A stretch of 64,000 bases of DNA. It comes from Corallium rubrum. Its lineage: Eukaryota; Cnidaria; Anthozoa; Scleralcyonacea; Coralliidae. Below are positions 55,105 through 64,000 of this stretch, in pieces. Positions within the stretch are counted from its first letter, which is position 1. The number at the start of each line of letters is the position of its first letter. Both the position numbers and the translations under genes were made by a program. Below the pieces are notes generated by a model. The model was not told where the DNA came from. It saw only the letters and a list, made by a program, of their open reading frames with translations, and did not search any database. Where the stretch lies: NCBI GenBank assembly GCA_964035015.1, contig OZ036015.1, positions 4,075,126 through 4,139,125 on the forward strand. Reading direction: 5' to 3'.

Positions 55105-55405
55105 TGCCCTGTCTAACACAAGACTATTTTACTCTGTCTAACAGTCTAACACCAGACTATTCCAGTCTGTCTAACACCAGACTATTTTACTGTGTCTAAC
55201 ACCAGACTATTTTACTGTGTGTGACACCAGACTATTTTACTGTGTCTAACACCAGACTATTTTACTGTGTCTAACACCAGACTATTTTACTGTGTCTAAC
55301 ACCAGACTATTTTACTCTGTCTAACACCAGACTATTTTACTCCGTCTAACACCAAACTATTTTACTTTCGCTAACACCCAAACTATTTTACTGTGTCTAA
55401 TTCTA
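55105..55405. repeat. 25-bp minisatellite, block 4
   Basis: About 12 copies of the 5700-type unit, in the intron between exons C and B. Confidence 0.95.
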
Positions 55406-55463
55406 CTATACTGATGCACCACTGTCCAGGAATATGCTTATAATATAGAGAGAAAAAAATTAC

Positions 55464-55538
55464 TTGTATCTGTTCGACTTCCTTATTTTCTTGACTGCTT
55501 TTGCGAGTAGGTCTTGGCCTTTTTGCTGGGCTGACATC
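55464..55538 (-). CDS. psip1/hdgfl2-like: LEDGF-like exon B (linker)
   Basis: 75 nt, acceptor AACCAG, donor GTAATT, phase 0 both sides. Encodes DVSPAKRPRPTRKSSQENKE then VEQIQ. SPAKRPRPTRK is a basic, AT-hook-like or nuclear-localisation-like patch. Confidence 0.75.
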
Positions 55539-55644
55539 CTGGTTTAAAAAAAACACAAGTGAATATCAAAATTGGATTGGTATACAAAAAGGAAAAAAAG
55601 AATATGAAAAAAGGATTGGGGCTGAGAGTTGAACACTAATAATT

Positions 55645-55940
55645 TTAACCCATTCCTTCCTGAGCTGGTCAAAAATGGTCCCTTTATTGTTTTACTGTGT
55701 CTAACTCCAGATGATTTTATTCATCAAAGAGAGAACCCTTAGACATCCTAGACAGCAATGAGTTAACAAGTGATTAATCCATTCCTGCCTGAGCTGGTCA
55801 AAAATGGTCCCTTTATTGTTTTACTCTGTCTAACACCAGATGATTTTACTCATCAAAGAGAGAACACTCAGACATCCCAGGCAGCAATGAGTTAACAAAT
55901 GATTAACTCAGTCCTGCCTGAGCTGGTCAAAAATCATCCC
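55645..55940. mobile_element. Tandem TIR mini-elements carrying the 25-bp core
   Basis: Two full units of about 120 bp and part of a third. Each begins TTAACCCATTCCTTCCT or similar and ends GGCAGCAATGAGTTAA, its imperfect mirror. In the middle is TTTTACTCTGTCTAACACCA followed by GATGATTTTAC, the core of the 25-bp minisatellite. Confidence 0.85.
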
Positions 55941-56112
55941 TATATTTAATATATTTAATACCTGCTGTACCGTCAACTATGATAAAGTGCAAACTCTTTT
56001 GTAAGTTTGTTTAGGTTTGAAAAGCGACTTTCCCCCAATTTAGTTAGTTATATTTACAGCAGTTAACAGCTTTATTTAATGACAGATTTCACTTGACAGT
56101 ATAGACACGAGG

Positions 56113-57039
56113 CAACCTCGTCCCCAGGGCCATTTGTGGGGGCTAGGACAAGATGGCGGCCAAGAACAAATGGCCCTGGTACAGGCTGAGCTATCACCAC
56201 ATTTGATTGGTCGAGATAACTTTGGATGTTTTAGGTATTCTGATTGGTGGAAACAAGGCGGGCGGCAGGCTAACTCGCGGGCATTTGTTTTTTTGGGCTC
56301 AAATTATATTCAGAATAGCCGGCTGTTAAAAAACAACTTCGAAATGAATGAAAATGTGAGGAAAGCTTTCGAAACACCGTGAAAACGTCGGAAGAATATG
56401 TAATGATGGGTCGTGTCGTCTCTGTGCCCTGGCTGCCATACAACGAAGTCCATGGGACGGCAATTCAGTGTGTTTTCTGAATCGGGCGAACGAAAGACTT
56501 GGTGAACAAAGTCAAAAAGTATTTTGGCTGCGAAAGGAAAGTACACCACAGGGCAGAATTTACATGTTTGGCCATTAAGAAGCAGGCTTTTTTCAAACAA
56601 GAGTTCTCGACGAAACGAAGCCTAAATGTTTTTCAAAACGCTGAATTGAATCCACCGAAAACTTACGAAACAAGGCAGCCTGGCCAGACAACGGCAATCC
56701 AGTTTCTTGCGAATTTGGTACAACGGTGAAGCAAATGATAAATAATAAGCATTTACAGATATTTATTAAAAGTGTATTTATTTTAATAATTCGACAATGT
56801 ATTTGGAAATTATGTTTTGATTGTTTTCAGTTTGGGTCAGTCAAGCCGAACTAAATATTCAGAAAATAATTTGAGCCTGACTGGGCGCGATAAACTTCGT
56901 GAAGCCTGGGCCGAGTCAAAAATGAGTCAAAATATGACTCATTTTTTTGCAGCCTGTGCCAGGGCCATTTGTTCCCGCCATTTTGTTTTTGGCCGCCATC
57001 TTGGTCCAGCCCCCACAAATGGCCCTGGGGACGAGGTTG
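56113..57039. mobile_element. MULE-like MITE, copy 4
   Basis: 927-bp element, ends CAACCTCGTCCCCAGGGC and mirror, with an inner mirrored pair (AAGATGGCGGCCAA; TTGGCCGCCATCTTGG-like). Perfect 10-bp duplication AGACACGAGG at 56103-56112 and 57040-57049. Frames inside are short and unassigned. Confidence 0.9.
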
Positions 57040-57112
57040 AGACACGAGGTTGATTTCAAAGGTAAACAAACCAGTCAAAGTCGACTCGCAATCACGTAAC
57101 CAAGCAAAGACG

Positions 57113-57890
57113 CAGACTCGTCCCCAGTCGTTATATGATACGCTGCTAGGCTAAACGCGCAAGGGGATCTGGGAAGGGGAGAGAAAAAATAACGACTGGC
57201 AGATTACACATTCAAAATGGCAATGCAAAAATTCTAGATGCTGAAGAAAGACCATTTCATAGAACTTTATTGTGCATTTTTGGCTAACAAACTCTCTTGT
57301 CCTCAAGAAAATGTAAGTGGAACCTGACAGAAACATTTCACTTGACTCTGAAGATGACCGCCGCTGAGGCCGGCGAAACATCACTAACACTTACTATTAA
57401 AACATCAACAAGTCTTTCTACACTAACCTAGACGTACAATTTGCACAAACAACATGTACTAATCCTTGGTTTAAACCATTTATCCTGTCATTCCGAAGAG
57501 GGCCTATTATTCAAATTCACCATCTAAGCTCGTGTTGCAGTGAGCATTCAAATCTTCATCGTACTCTGCCATATATTGATTTCAGCTGGCAAACAAGATC
57601 TAGAGACGGTCGAAATATGACCGAGGAAAACGTAATTTGAAAGGCCTACATTATAGAAATATCGATTTGTCTCAAATAAAGGGAGAAAATCCGGTTACGA
57701 AGCAAACAATGCAGGTTGCAAGATATGCATATAATTTGCAAGAAATTTCTAGTAATCTGCCAGTCGCTTCCCATTTTTTTCTCCCCCTTACCGTGAAACC
57801 CCGCGCGCCCACACTTTTATCCTAGTGAGTCCCTTGTGATCCCACGTTTGATCCTAGCTTAACCTAAAGAAGCGACTGGGGACGAGTCTG
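57113..57890. mobile_element. MULE-like MITE, copy 5, with Penelope-like remnant
   Basis: 778-bp element, ends CAGACTCGTCCCCAGTCG and CGACTGGGGACGAGTCTG, perfect 9-bp duplication GCAAAGACG (57104-57112 and 57891-57899). Inside, at about 57340-57485, are a hammerhead-like motif and a copy of the 104-bp repeat. Confidence 0.9.
57344..57385 (+). ncRNA. Decayed hammerhead-like motif
   Basis: CTGAAGA (57348-57354), an imperfect GC-rich stem II, GAAA (57375-57378) and CAT-C at the expected cleavage triplet. Stem I does not pair. Followed by CATCACTAACACTTACTATT-like sequence resembling the Penelope repeat at 15904-15935. Confidence 0.35.
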
Positions 57891-57980
57891 GCAAAGACGT
57901 AAGAAATGGATGTTTATGTTGTTTATGTTTTAAATAAAAAATAGAAGACAAGTATTAAAGTTGAATGTAAGAACTCATTA

Positions 57981-58539
57981 TAATATGGCTGGGTTTGATT
58001 TCCGGTCTGTACGCAAAACGACGCACGCTGATTGGCTCCCGAGAGGTCGGGATTTTACGATATTGACCTCTGGTCAGTGTCTGGGTCAATACGCTTTTTG
58101 CTCGGCCCTGCAAGTTTTGGCGAGAACATTTCCGAGTTGATTTGAATACAAATAAAAGAGAACTGGTTATAATATTCTGAACAATAAAATGTGCTAGAAC
58201 ATTCTGCTGGTTTTCTTTAAAGCTGTTTATCTAAAAACACGGCAAATAAAGGCCGAACTGGTGTAAACAAGAAGGCCAAGCAGCGACACGAAAAAGTTAT
58301 CAGGTAAGGTAAACAGCATACTCCGAAGACGAAAACAACGCTCGAAGCTTAAAAATAAAATGAACCAATAGCCATATAATAAATTCCTTATTAACCTCGT
58401 TTGCTCGGTCTGTACTGGAGAGTATTTGCCCTCGGTTTTATCGCACAAACCTCGTTCCTTCGTCGCTTGGTCTGTACGAAAACCTCAGGCAAATACTTTC
58501 TCGTACAGACCTCGCACTCGGTTAATAAGTCTTTAATAT
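57981..58539. repeat. 0.57 kb dispersed repeat, copy 1
   Basis: Starts TAATATGGCTGGGTTTGATT and ends CTCGGTTAATAAGTCTTTAA. About 90-95% identical by eye to 61846-61920 plus 62805-63288. Contains a GGTCTGTAC-rich imperfect palindrome at 58395-58530. No coding frame. Confidence 0.9.
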
Positions 58540-58577
58540 TTGAAGAAATGCCAAATTAGAATACACTATTTATTTAT

Positions 58578-59095
58578 TAAAGGGTATTGGCAATAAAAAT
58601 TCAGTTTGTTTAATTTGAACATAGTCAATCGAAATATGGTCTGGAAACTCAGCTAAAGTCTTTGGTCTCTCTTTTTGTTCGCCTTTATGGATTTTTGTGC
58701 ACGGTGCACGGTCACTGAACACATTATATTTTAGTATAATGAACGAATTGTCCAATAGCAACGTTTCAGTTCAATCACTCAACCGTGCTATTTAAATATT
58801 AATAAACCTAAAACAAAGGATGTGCACGGTGTAAGGTACGGTTCAACATAAAATCACAGCTCATTATAGGCGCTTTGAAGTTTGCCGAGTTTCTAGACCG
58901 TATCTCGATTGACTTATGATTTGAAAGAACTCGTGAAAGTGAATGGATCACGTGATCTTTCTTTTTGACAAATCTGATTGGCTAATGCCCAATGTTTGTC
59001 CGAAGTTTTCATCATTTCGATGTCCGAAGTTTTGCGAGAGTCAACCAAATCTCTCAACGCGTTATCCACGCACTTCATGCGGAAAGGTCTATTGA
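58578..59095. other. Mixed MITE fragments, no gene
   Basis: The end AAAGGGTATTGGCAATAAAA matches the outer end at about 59975, so this and the next entry may be one element. A TGCACGGTG repeat occurs at 58698 and 58822. Confidence 0.45.
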
Positions 59096-59345
59096 AATAA
59101 AGATCTTTTACAACTTTTTCGTGCCTTTCTTCGTTTGCAAGATATTTCAATTTGTTTAATATGTAAATGAGATGGGCTCTGACGTCAGGAGCAGAGTATA
59201 GTATTTTGACACAAAGCAACATCAGTTATGAAATGTTCAGTGTCACAAGGCGTTTTTATGTTGCACACTTTCAAGTGATTTCGTTGAACAAATTTAGAGA
59301 GATATAACTGATTTTTTAATTCTTTGAGCGTTTTCACGGCGATAA
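59095..59345. mobile_element. Left outer arm of a nested palindromic element
   Basis: AAGATCTTTTACAACTTTTT, TTTCAATTTGTTTAATATG and GAGATGGGCTCTGACGTCA are mirrored at 59850-59945. The inner Penelope-like palindrome (59345-59795) sits between the arms. Confidence 0.7.
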
Positions 59346-59390
59346 AGTAATATAAATAAGTTTTGTGGAAACACCACGTAAAATATTTCT

Positions 59391-59434
59391 TTGCTCAGCT
59401 TTCGGCCTGTTGACTCAGGCCTTCATCAGAGCAA
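59391..59434 (-). ncRNA. Hammerhead-ribozyme-like motif (e, minus arm)
   Basis: Same as the plus arm at 59702-59745 but the base at the predicted cleavage position is G, which the hammerhead rule (H) disfavours. Confidence 0.55.
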
Positions 59435-59701
59435 TAATAACAAACTGATGGCTCACGTCATTTATAAATTAAGCAACTGATCAATTAAATCACGTAAGAA
59501 TACAATGGCGTATCACGTTAATTTTATTAATTAGAAAACAAAATCAAGAATGTTCTCCGAATAGGGCACGCCACGTGCTATTTAATACGCCAGCCATTGT
59601 ATTCTGTAGTATTCTATACGTGATACGCCATTGTATTCTTAAGTGATTTAATTGATCAGTTGCTTAATTTATAAATGACGTGAGCCATCAGTTTGTTATT
59701 A

Positions 59702-59745
59702 TTGCTCTGATGAAGGCCTGAGTCAACAGGCCGAAAGCTTAGCAA
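59702..59745 (+). ncRNA. Hammerhead-ribozyme-like motif (e, plus arm)
   Basis: Stem I TTGCT/AGCAA, perfect core CTGATGA, a strong 6-bp stem II GGCCTG/CAGGCC with loop AGTCAA, GAAA, then G-C-U-U (minimal stem III, U-H cleavage triplet). It is the closest to a canonical core in the window. Confidence 0.65.
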
Positions 59746-59999
59746 AGAAATATTTTACGTGGTGCATGTTTCCACAAAACTTATTTATATAACTGATTTT
59801 TTGCTATGTGTGAAAATACTGTACCCTGCTCATGACATCAGAGACCATCTCATTTACATATTAAACAAATTGAAATATCTTGAAAACGAAGAAAGATACG
59901 AAAAAATTGTAAAAGAACTTCTATTACAATTGTACGAGTTCTTTTAAATTAGACAAACTTAATTTTTGTTGCCAATGTCCTTTAAACACACGTGCGCAA

Positions 60000-60930
60000 A
60001 CAAAAGCACACCATACGTATTTTGACATGCACACGCTTGATCGAGCGTGTCTCCGGGCAAATAACCCATTGCATGCAATGGGTTATTTAATTTCTAACTA
60101 GAAATACATAAATGCAATACCCTCGCCCGTTTTTACAGCAACCCCCCTCCCACCCCCACCCCCTTGCACTCTTTTTTATTGGAGGCCTGGAAATAGCGAC
60201 TCCTGTCGGAACGATGAAAATATAGTTTTAATTATGGTAGCATATTTGAAATAAAAAAATAACACTCTATTTTTTTTAAGAAAAATGCCACAACGAACAA
60301 AGAAAAATTTTGAGATGAAGAAAATTGCACGTTGCATCCAGGGTTTGAACTCAATCTCGTTTGCGTGCAAACCGACGATGTTACTACCACACTACTGAAG
60401 CAGGCGTCAGAATGTTATTAAAATATTAGGGTTATACTTTACAGTTCTTTTTACCCATGTTTACAAAGAACATTGTTTGGTATCTAAAAATATTTGCATT
60501 TTGAAAACTACTCTAACTGCCTGCCACGGCAATATTCATTTATGGCATTTTAAATTTATTTAAACTAATATAACAAAAAGAATTTTTCATTTCGAAATCT
60601 GAATTACTGAAAATGTTTTCACATACATGTTAATGAATATTTCAACAGCATGTGTACGTTTTACAAAAGAAAAAAATGTTCCTCCTCCATTTTTTATGCT
60701 AAATTATAAACAACCGCTAAGTCATACGTAGTTTTACAAGAAAACTATTTAAAAGGAGATAAGACGGCAGCCACAGGTAAAAAATACAACGGTAACGGGC
60801 ATTGGCAAGAAAAAAAACATGCAATGGATATGATACGTACTTCAAGGACACACAATGGGTTATTTAATTTCTAATTAGGCAATGAAAGTGTTCCTTTAAA
60901 AAGTTAGAGCTGGAGCTTGCAAGAAATTTC
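60000..60930. other. Non-coding intron, no exon recognised
   Basis: A short TTGCATGCAATGGGTTATTT repeat at about 60070 recurs near 60850. Otherwise AT-rich unique sequence. Confidence 0.45.
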
Positions 60931-60939
60931 TTTACTCAC

Positions 60940-60990
60940 CTTCTCAATAGCTTCATTCTTTGGAATTTCTGTTTTCTCTTGTTTTTTAAC
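60940..60990 (-). CDS. psip1/hdgfl2-like: LEDGF-like exon A (linker)
   Basis: 51 nt, acceptor AATTTAG, donor GTGAGT, phase 0 both sides. Encodes VKKQEKTEIPKNEAIEK, a Lys/Glu-rich linker. Support is from splice sites, open frame and composition matching exons B-D. It is the most upstream exon I can see. Confidence 0.65.
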
Positions 60991-61039
60991 CTAAATTACA
61001 TTAAATTAATTAATCCATGTCTAGTGGAGGCTCTTTATT

Positions 61040-61560
61040 TATAAAATTACTCATCAAAGAGAGAACCCTCAGCCATCCTAGGCAGCAATGAGTTAACCCT
61101 TTATAGTCCAAGACCTTCCCATATGCTGAATAAAACAGTCTGGCATTAGTCGGAATAAAATTCTTAGTGGCCAATGGACTATAAAGGGTTAACAAGTGAT
61201 TAACCCATTACTGCCTGAGCTGGCCAAAAATGGTCCCTTTATTGTTTTACTCTGCCTAACACCAGATGATTTTACTCATCAAAGAGAGGACCCTCAGACA
61301 TCCTAGGCAGCAATGAATTAACAAGTGATTAACCCATTCCTGCCTGAGGTTGTCAAAAATGGTTCCTTTATTGTCTTACTCTGTCTAACACCAGATGATT
61401 TTACTCATCAAAGAGAGAACCCTCAGCCATCCTAGGCAGCAATGAATTAACAAGTGATTAACCCATTCCTGCCTGAGGTTGTCAAAAATGGTTCCTTTAC
61501 TGTTTTACTCTGTCTAACACTCAGACATCCTAGGCAGCAATGAGTTAACAAGTGATTTAA
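61040..61560. mobile_element. Tandem TIR mini-elements, second cluster
   Basis: Several units of the 55645 type (TTAACCCATT...GCAATGARTTAA with the TCTAACACCAGATGATTTTA core), between 61200 and 61560. Between fragments of these lies a different mini-element at 61098-61192 with ends TTAACCCTTTATAGTCCA and TGGACTATAAAGGGTTAA. Its centre (AACAGTCTGGCATTAGTCGG) is the same core in inverted orientation. Confidence 0.85.
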
Positions 61561-61845
61561 AGATACATTCAGAAAAGTTACACTACGCTTTTGAGAAGTC
61601 ACTCTAAAGTATGTTCTGAAATGTTACCTTACGTTCTAGAAAGTTAACGTTACATTGTATTTTGAATTGTTACAGTACATGTTAGACGATACAATGTTAG
61701 TCGTTACGCTACATTTTTCAAAAACGACCTTTACAATTTTTTGTAGAACTGCCTTGCTGTTTTAGAAATTTACGTAATTGCTTTGCAGTTTATATTATAA
61801 CATGCTTTTGCGTGTGTTATATAGGCTGATGCGGCATATCGATTT
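61560..61845. other. Non-coding, short diverged direct repeats
   Basis: Loose repeats of TTACGCTAC/TTACGTT/GTTACACTACG at intervals of about 30-40 bases. Confidence 0.45.
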
Positions 61846-63288
61846 ATTATATGGCTGGGTTTGATTTCCGGTCCGTACGCAAAACGACGCACGCTGATTG
61901 GTTCCTGAGAGGTCGGGATTCATGGCCAGAAATCGAGGACAGCCAGCGGCAGTGGCCTGTGGGCTCATATTTAGATGGAAATATTAATATTTTGAAGATT
62001 CTGATGGCTAAATATTGATAATTTCGGCTATAAACAGAAGTCTATAACAATAAATTAAAGTAGAGTTATTCGCTAAAATGTCTTATTGAGCCATTTCGTA
62101 CCCAAATATCAAATTACAAAAGGTTTAATCGTCTGTACACTCATACTCACAATAATTGCCGCATAAATTTCGGTTATTTCTGAATCCACAGTCACATTTA
62201 ATAAGAACAGCGGTTAAGACTCTGGCAACCTAGCAACAGCTCCATAAGAAATGGCGGACAAGAACCCGAAATTATCGAGCAATGCACTGCTTCTTCACAC
62301 CGAGTTCAGTATTTATCTCGGCGCTTGATGGATTAAATTACGACTCGGCTGCACTAAAATCGTACATTTTAAGGTGTTTGGGAACCTATCAAACAACGAA
62401 AAAGTGGAACGAACAACTCCGCAAAACAAAGTAACGTTCATCCCGAGCAAATTCAGACGTTCGCATCGTGGACAAACAACACAGAAGCAGCCAAAATTGG
62501 AGCTCCAAAATAAGTGATATGGCAGATTAAGAGACTTTAAACAGCGAATAAGAGGTGTGCTTATGAGGGGCTCGGGAACCTATTTAGGACGCTCCAAACT
62601 TAATAGAAATTGTAGTGCTCAACGATTGTTCAATTTGGTGGAGTTTTGGACGTTCGCATGTCGGAATTTACGATAGTAAATAACCGAAAATGATTGTTCT
62701 TTATATTTCCTTATGAAATCTATTGAAGGACGCCATATTGAATTAATTAAAAAGGATTCAGTGCGCATGTTTTCCCGCCATATTGTCTTCGATTTCTGGC
62801 CATGTTACGATATTGACCTCGGGGTCAATACGCTTTTTTCTTGGCCCTGTAAGTTTTGGCGGGAACATTTCTGAGTTGATTTGAATACAAATAAAAGAGA
62901 AATAAGTATCTTTATTCAAATATTCTGAACAATAAAATCTGTTGGAACATCACTGTTGGTTTTCTTTAAAGCTGTTTATCTAAAAACACGACAAATAAAA
63001 GCCGAACTGGTGTAAATAAGAAGGCCAAGAAGCGACACGAAAAAGTCAACAGGTAAGGTAAACAGCATACTCCGAAGACGAAAACAACGCTAGAAGCTTA
63101 AAAATAAAATGAACCAATAGCCATATAATAAATTCCTTATTAACCTCGTTTGCGCGGTCTGTACTGGAAAGTATTTGCCCTCGGTTTTATCGCACAAACC
63201 TCGCTCCTTCGTCGCTCGGTCTGTACGAAAACCTCAGGCAAATACTTTCCCGTACAGACCTCGCACTCGGTTAATAAGTCTTTAATAT
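61846..63288. repeat. 0.57 kb dispersed repeat, copy 2, split by an insertion
   Basis: Same repeat as 57981-58539; interrupted at GGATT/TTACG by the element at 61921-62804. Outside the insertion the two copies differ by a few substitutions, an 11-bp gap and a short AAATAAGTATC-type change. Confidence 0.9.
61921..62804. mobile_element. 884-bp TIR element without target duplication
   Basis: Ends CATGGCCAGAAATCGAGGAC and the mirror of it (about 22 of 23 bases). Comparing with the empty site in copy 1 of the host repeat (GGATTTTACG), the insertion lies between GGATT and TTACG with no duplicated bases. No coding frame recognised. Confidence 0.85.
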
Positions 63289-63890
63289 CGGTAATTATCG
63301 GGGTTTTTTCAAATACCGATTACCCCGGTATTTCAATTTTCAAATATCGATCTATCGATAATACCGAAATTTTCGATATTATCCAACAAAGCCGGTCAGG
63401 TTATAACTCCACAGCGAGCCCAGTTGAAGCCTGATCAAGCAAACATGTTGGTGTTTCTTGCAGAAAATATGCGATTGCCGAACTCAATATTAATATCTAA
63501 AACTTCTAGATTTGTAACAAAACTTTAATTTAACGAAATCTAATGTCGAATGTTTAAATATGGACATTAACAAATAACACGGGGCCAAATCATCCGACGC
63601 GTGTAATTGTTAGTATTTTTATCTTAATTGGTTAATGTTATTTCTGTAGACTTTGCCGCAACGAAAAAACACGGGGTTCAATTCTGGCTGCGGAACAGGT
63701 TGTATTATCCGAAATAAAGCCAGATTTACACTACGAAAAAAGGCGAACTTTTTTGTGAAAACCCGCGACATTTTTGTCGTTTAGCCGAAAAATACACATT
63801 AAGTTTCTATTGCGGTGAAATATCGGTATTATTGGTATTTTTTTCAGGTATCGGTATTCGGTTTTTTTTTTCAATACCGCGTTAAATTAG
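63285..63890. mobile_element. Possible decayed hAT-like element (TACCGATATT repeats)
   Basis: ATACCGAT/ATCGGTATT repeats crowd both sides (63286-63385 and 63812-63890), as in the subterminal regions of the hAT elements at 51942. Clear TIRs and a target duplication are not seen. Confidence 0.4.
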
Positions 63891-64000
63891 ATGCGAACTG
63901 TCTGACGTTTCACTACTTTTTAAGAATAAGAATGGTCTTATTAATGTTAACTTTGATAAATACTTTACACATGCGTGTCCTTCTCACAATACTAGGAACT

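Larger units (their letters stand above)
59345..59795. mobile_element. Inverted Penelope-type termini with two hammerheads
   Basis: Two arms of about 175 bp (59345-59520 and 59620-59795) are near mirrors, each carrying a hammerhead-like motif, around 100 bp of unrelated centre. It is inserted within a PalA-like MITE. No coding sequence. Confidence 0.65.

Overview
This window is repeat-dense metazoan nuclear DNA. The gene content and repeat style suggest a cnidarian, probably an anthozoan, but I cannot name a species. Support comes from spliced genes with GT-AG introns, a Rab27-type GTPase, an LEDGF/HDGF-type chromatin protein, a membrane-anchored collagen exon, Penelope-like and CR1/L2-type retroelements, hAT elements, and many palindromic MITEs and micro/minisatellites. 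Most long open frames here are microsatellite artefacts; the real genes lie in short exons that ORF calling misses.

Layout. 1-9.3 kb: pentanucleotide, hexanucleotide, octanucleotide and TA arrays, palindromes set in TA arrays with hammerhead-like motifs, a 1.7 kb fold-back structure (2855-4540) and two large blocks of a 25-bp minisatellite. 9.6-10.1 kb: one plus-strand collagen exon. 10.1-13.5 kb: pentanucleotide and octanucleotide arrays and a 1 kb nested palindrome. 13501-13700: an assembly gap. 13.7-24.4 kb: a minus-strand Rab27 gene with exons 4, 3 and 2 and two alternative first exons (1A and 1B). Its C-terminal exons are not visible and may be lost at the gap. Intron 2 is almost entirely a 68-bp satellite. 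A Penelope-like remnant with a GIY-YIG domain lies in intron 3. 24.4-35 kb: intergenic mobile DNA, including a hAT element with a decayed transposase, a 5S-derived SINE, tRNA-derived SINEs and MULE-like MITEs. 35.2-61.0 kb: a minus-strand PSIP1/HDGFL2 (LEDGF-like) gene. I reconstructed it from ten short exons whose phases all agree. They encode a charged linker with an AT-hook and a complete integrase-binding-type domain (IBD). The N-terminal PWWP exons would lie beyond the right edge. Its introns hold a CR1/L2-type LINE, hAT elements, CCA/TTG repeats and a 720-bp pentanucleotide array. 61-64 kb: tandem TIR-bounded mini-elements and the second copy of a 0.57 kb repeat, split by an 884-bp TIR element.

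How it fits together. The two recognisable host genes, a vesicle-trafficking GTPase and a chromatin tether, share a strand but have no evident functional link. The strongest leads are: (1) two mutually exclusive P-loop first exons for one Rab27 gene; (2) an LEDGF-like gene assembled here from phase-matched micro-exons; (3) hammerhead-ribozyme-like motifs in palindromes, most set in TA arrays, which look like Penelope-type terminal repeats; (4) one core motif shared by a dispersed 25-bp minisatellite and by two different TIR-bounded mini-elements; (5) a MULE-like MITE family with 9-10 bp target duplications. All homology statements are from recognition by eye; no searches were run.
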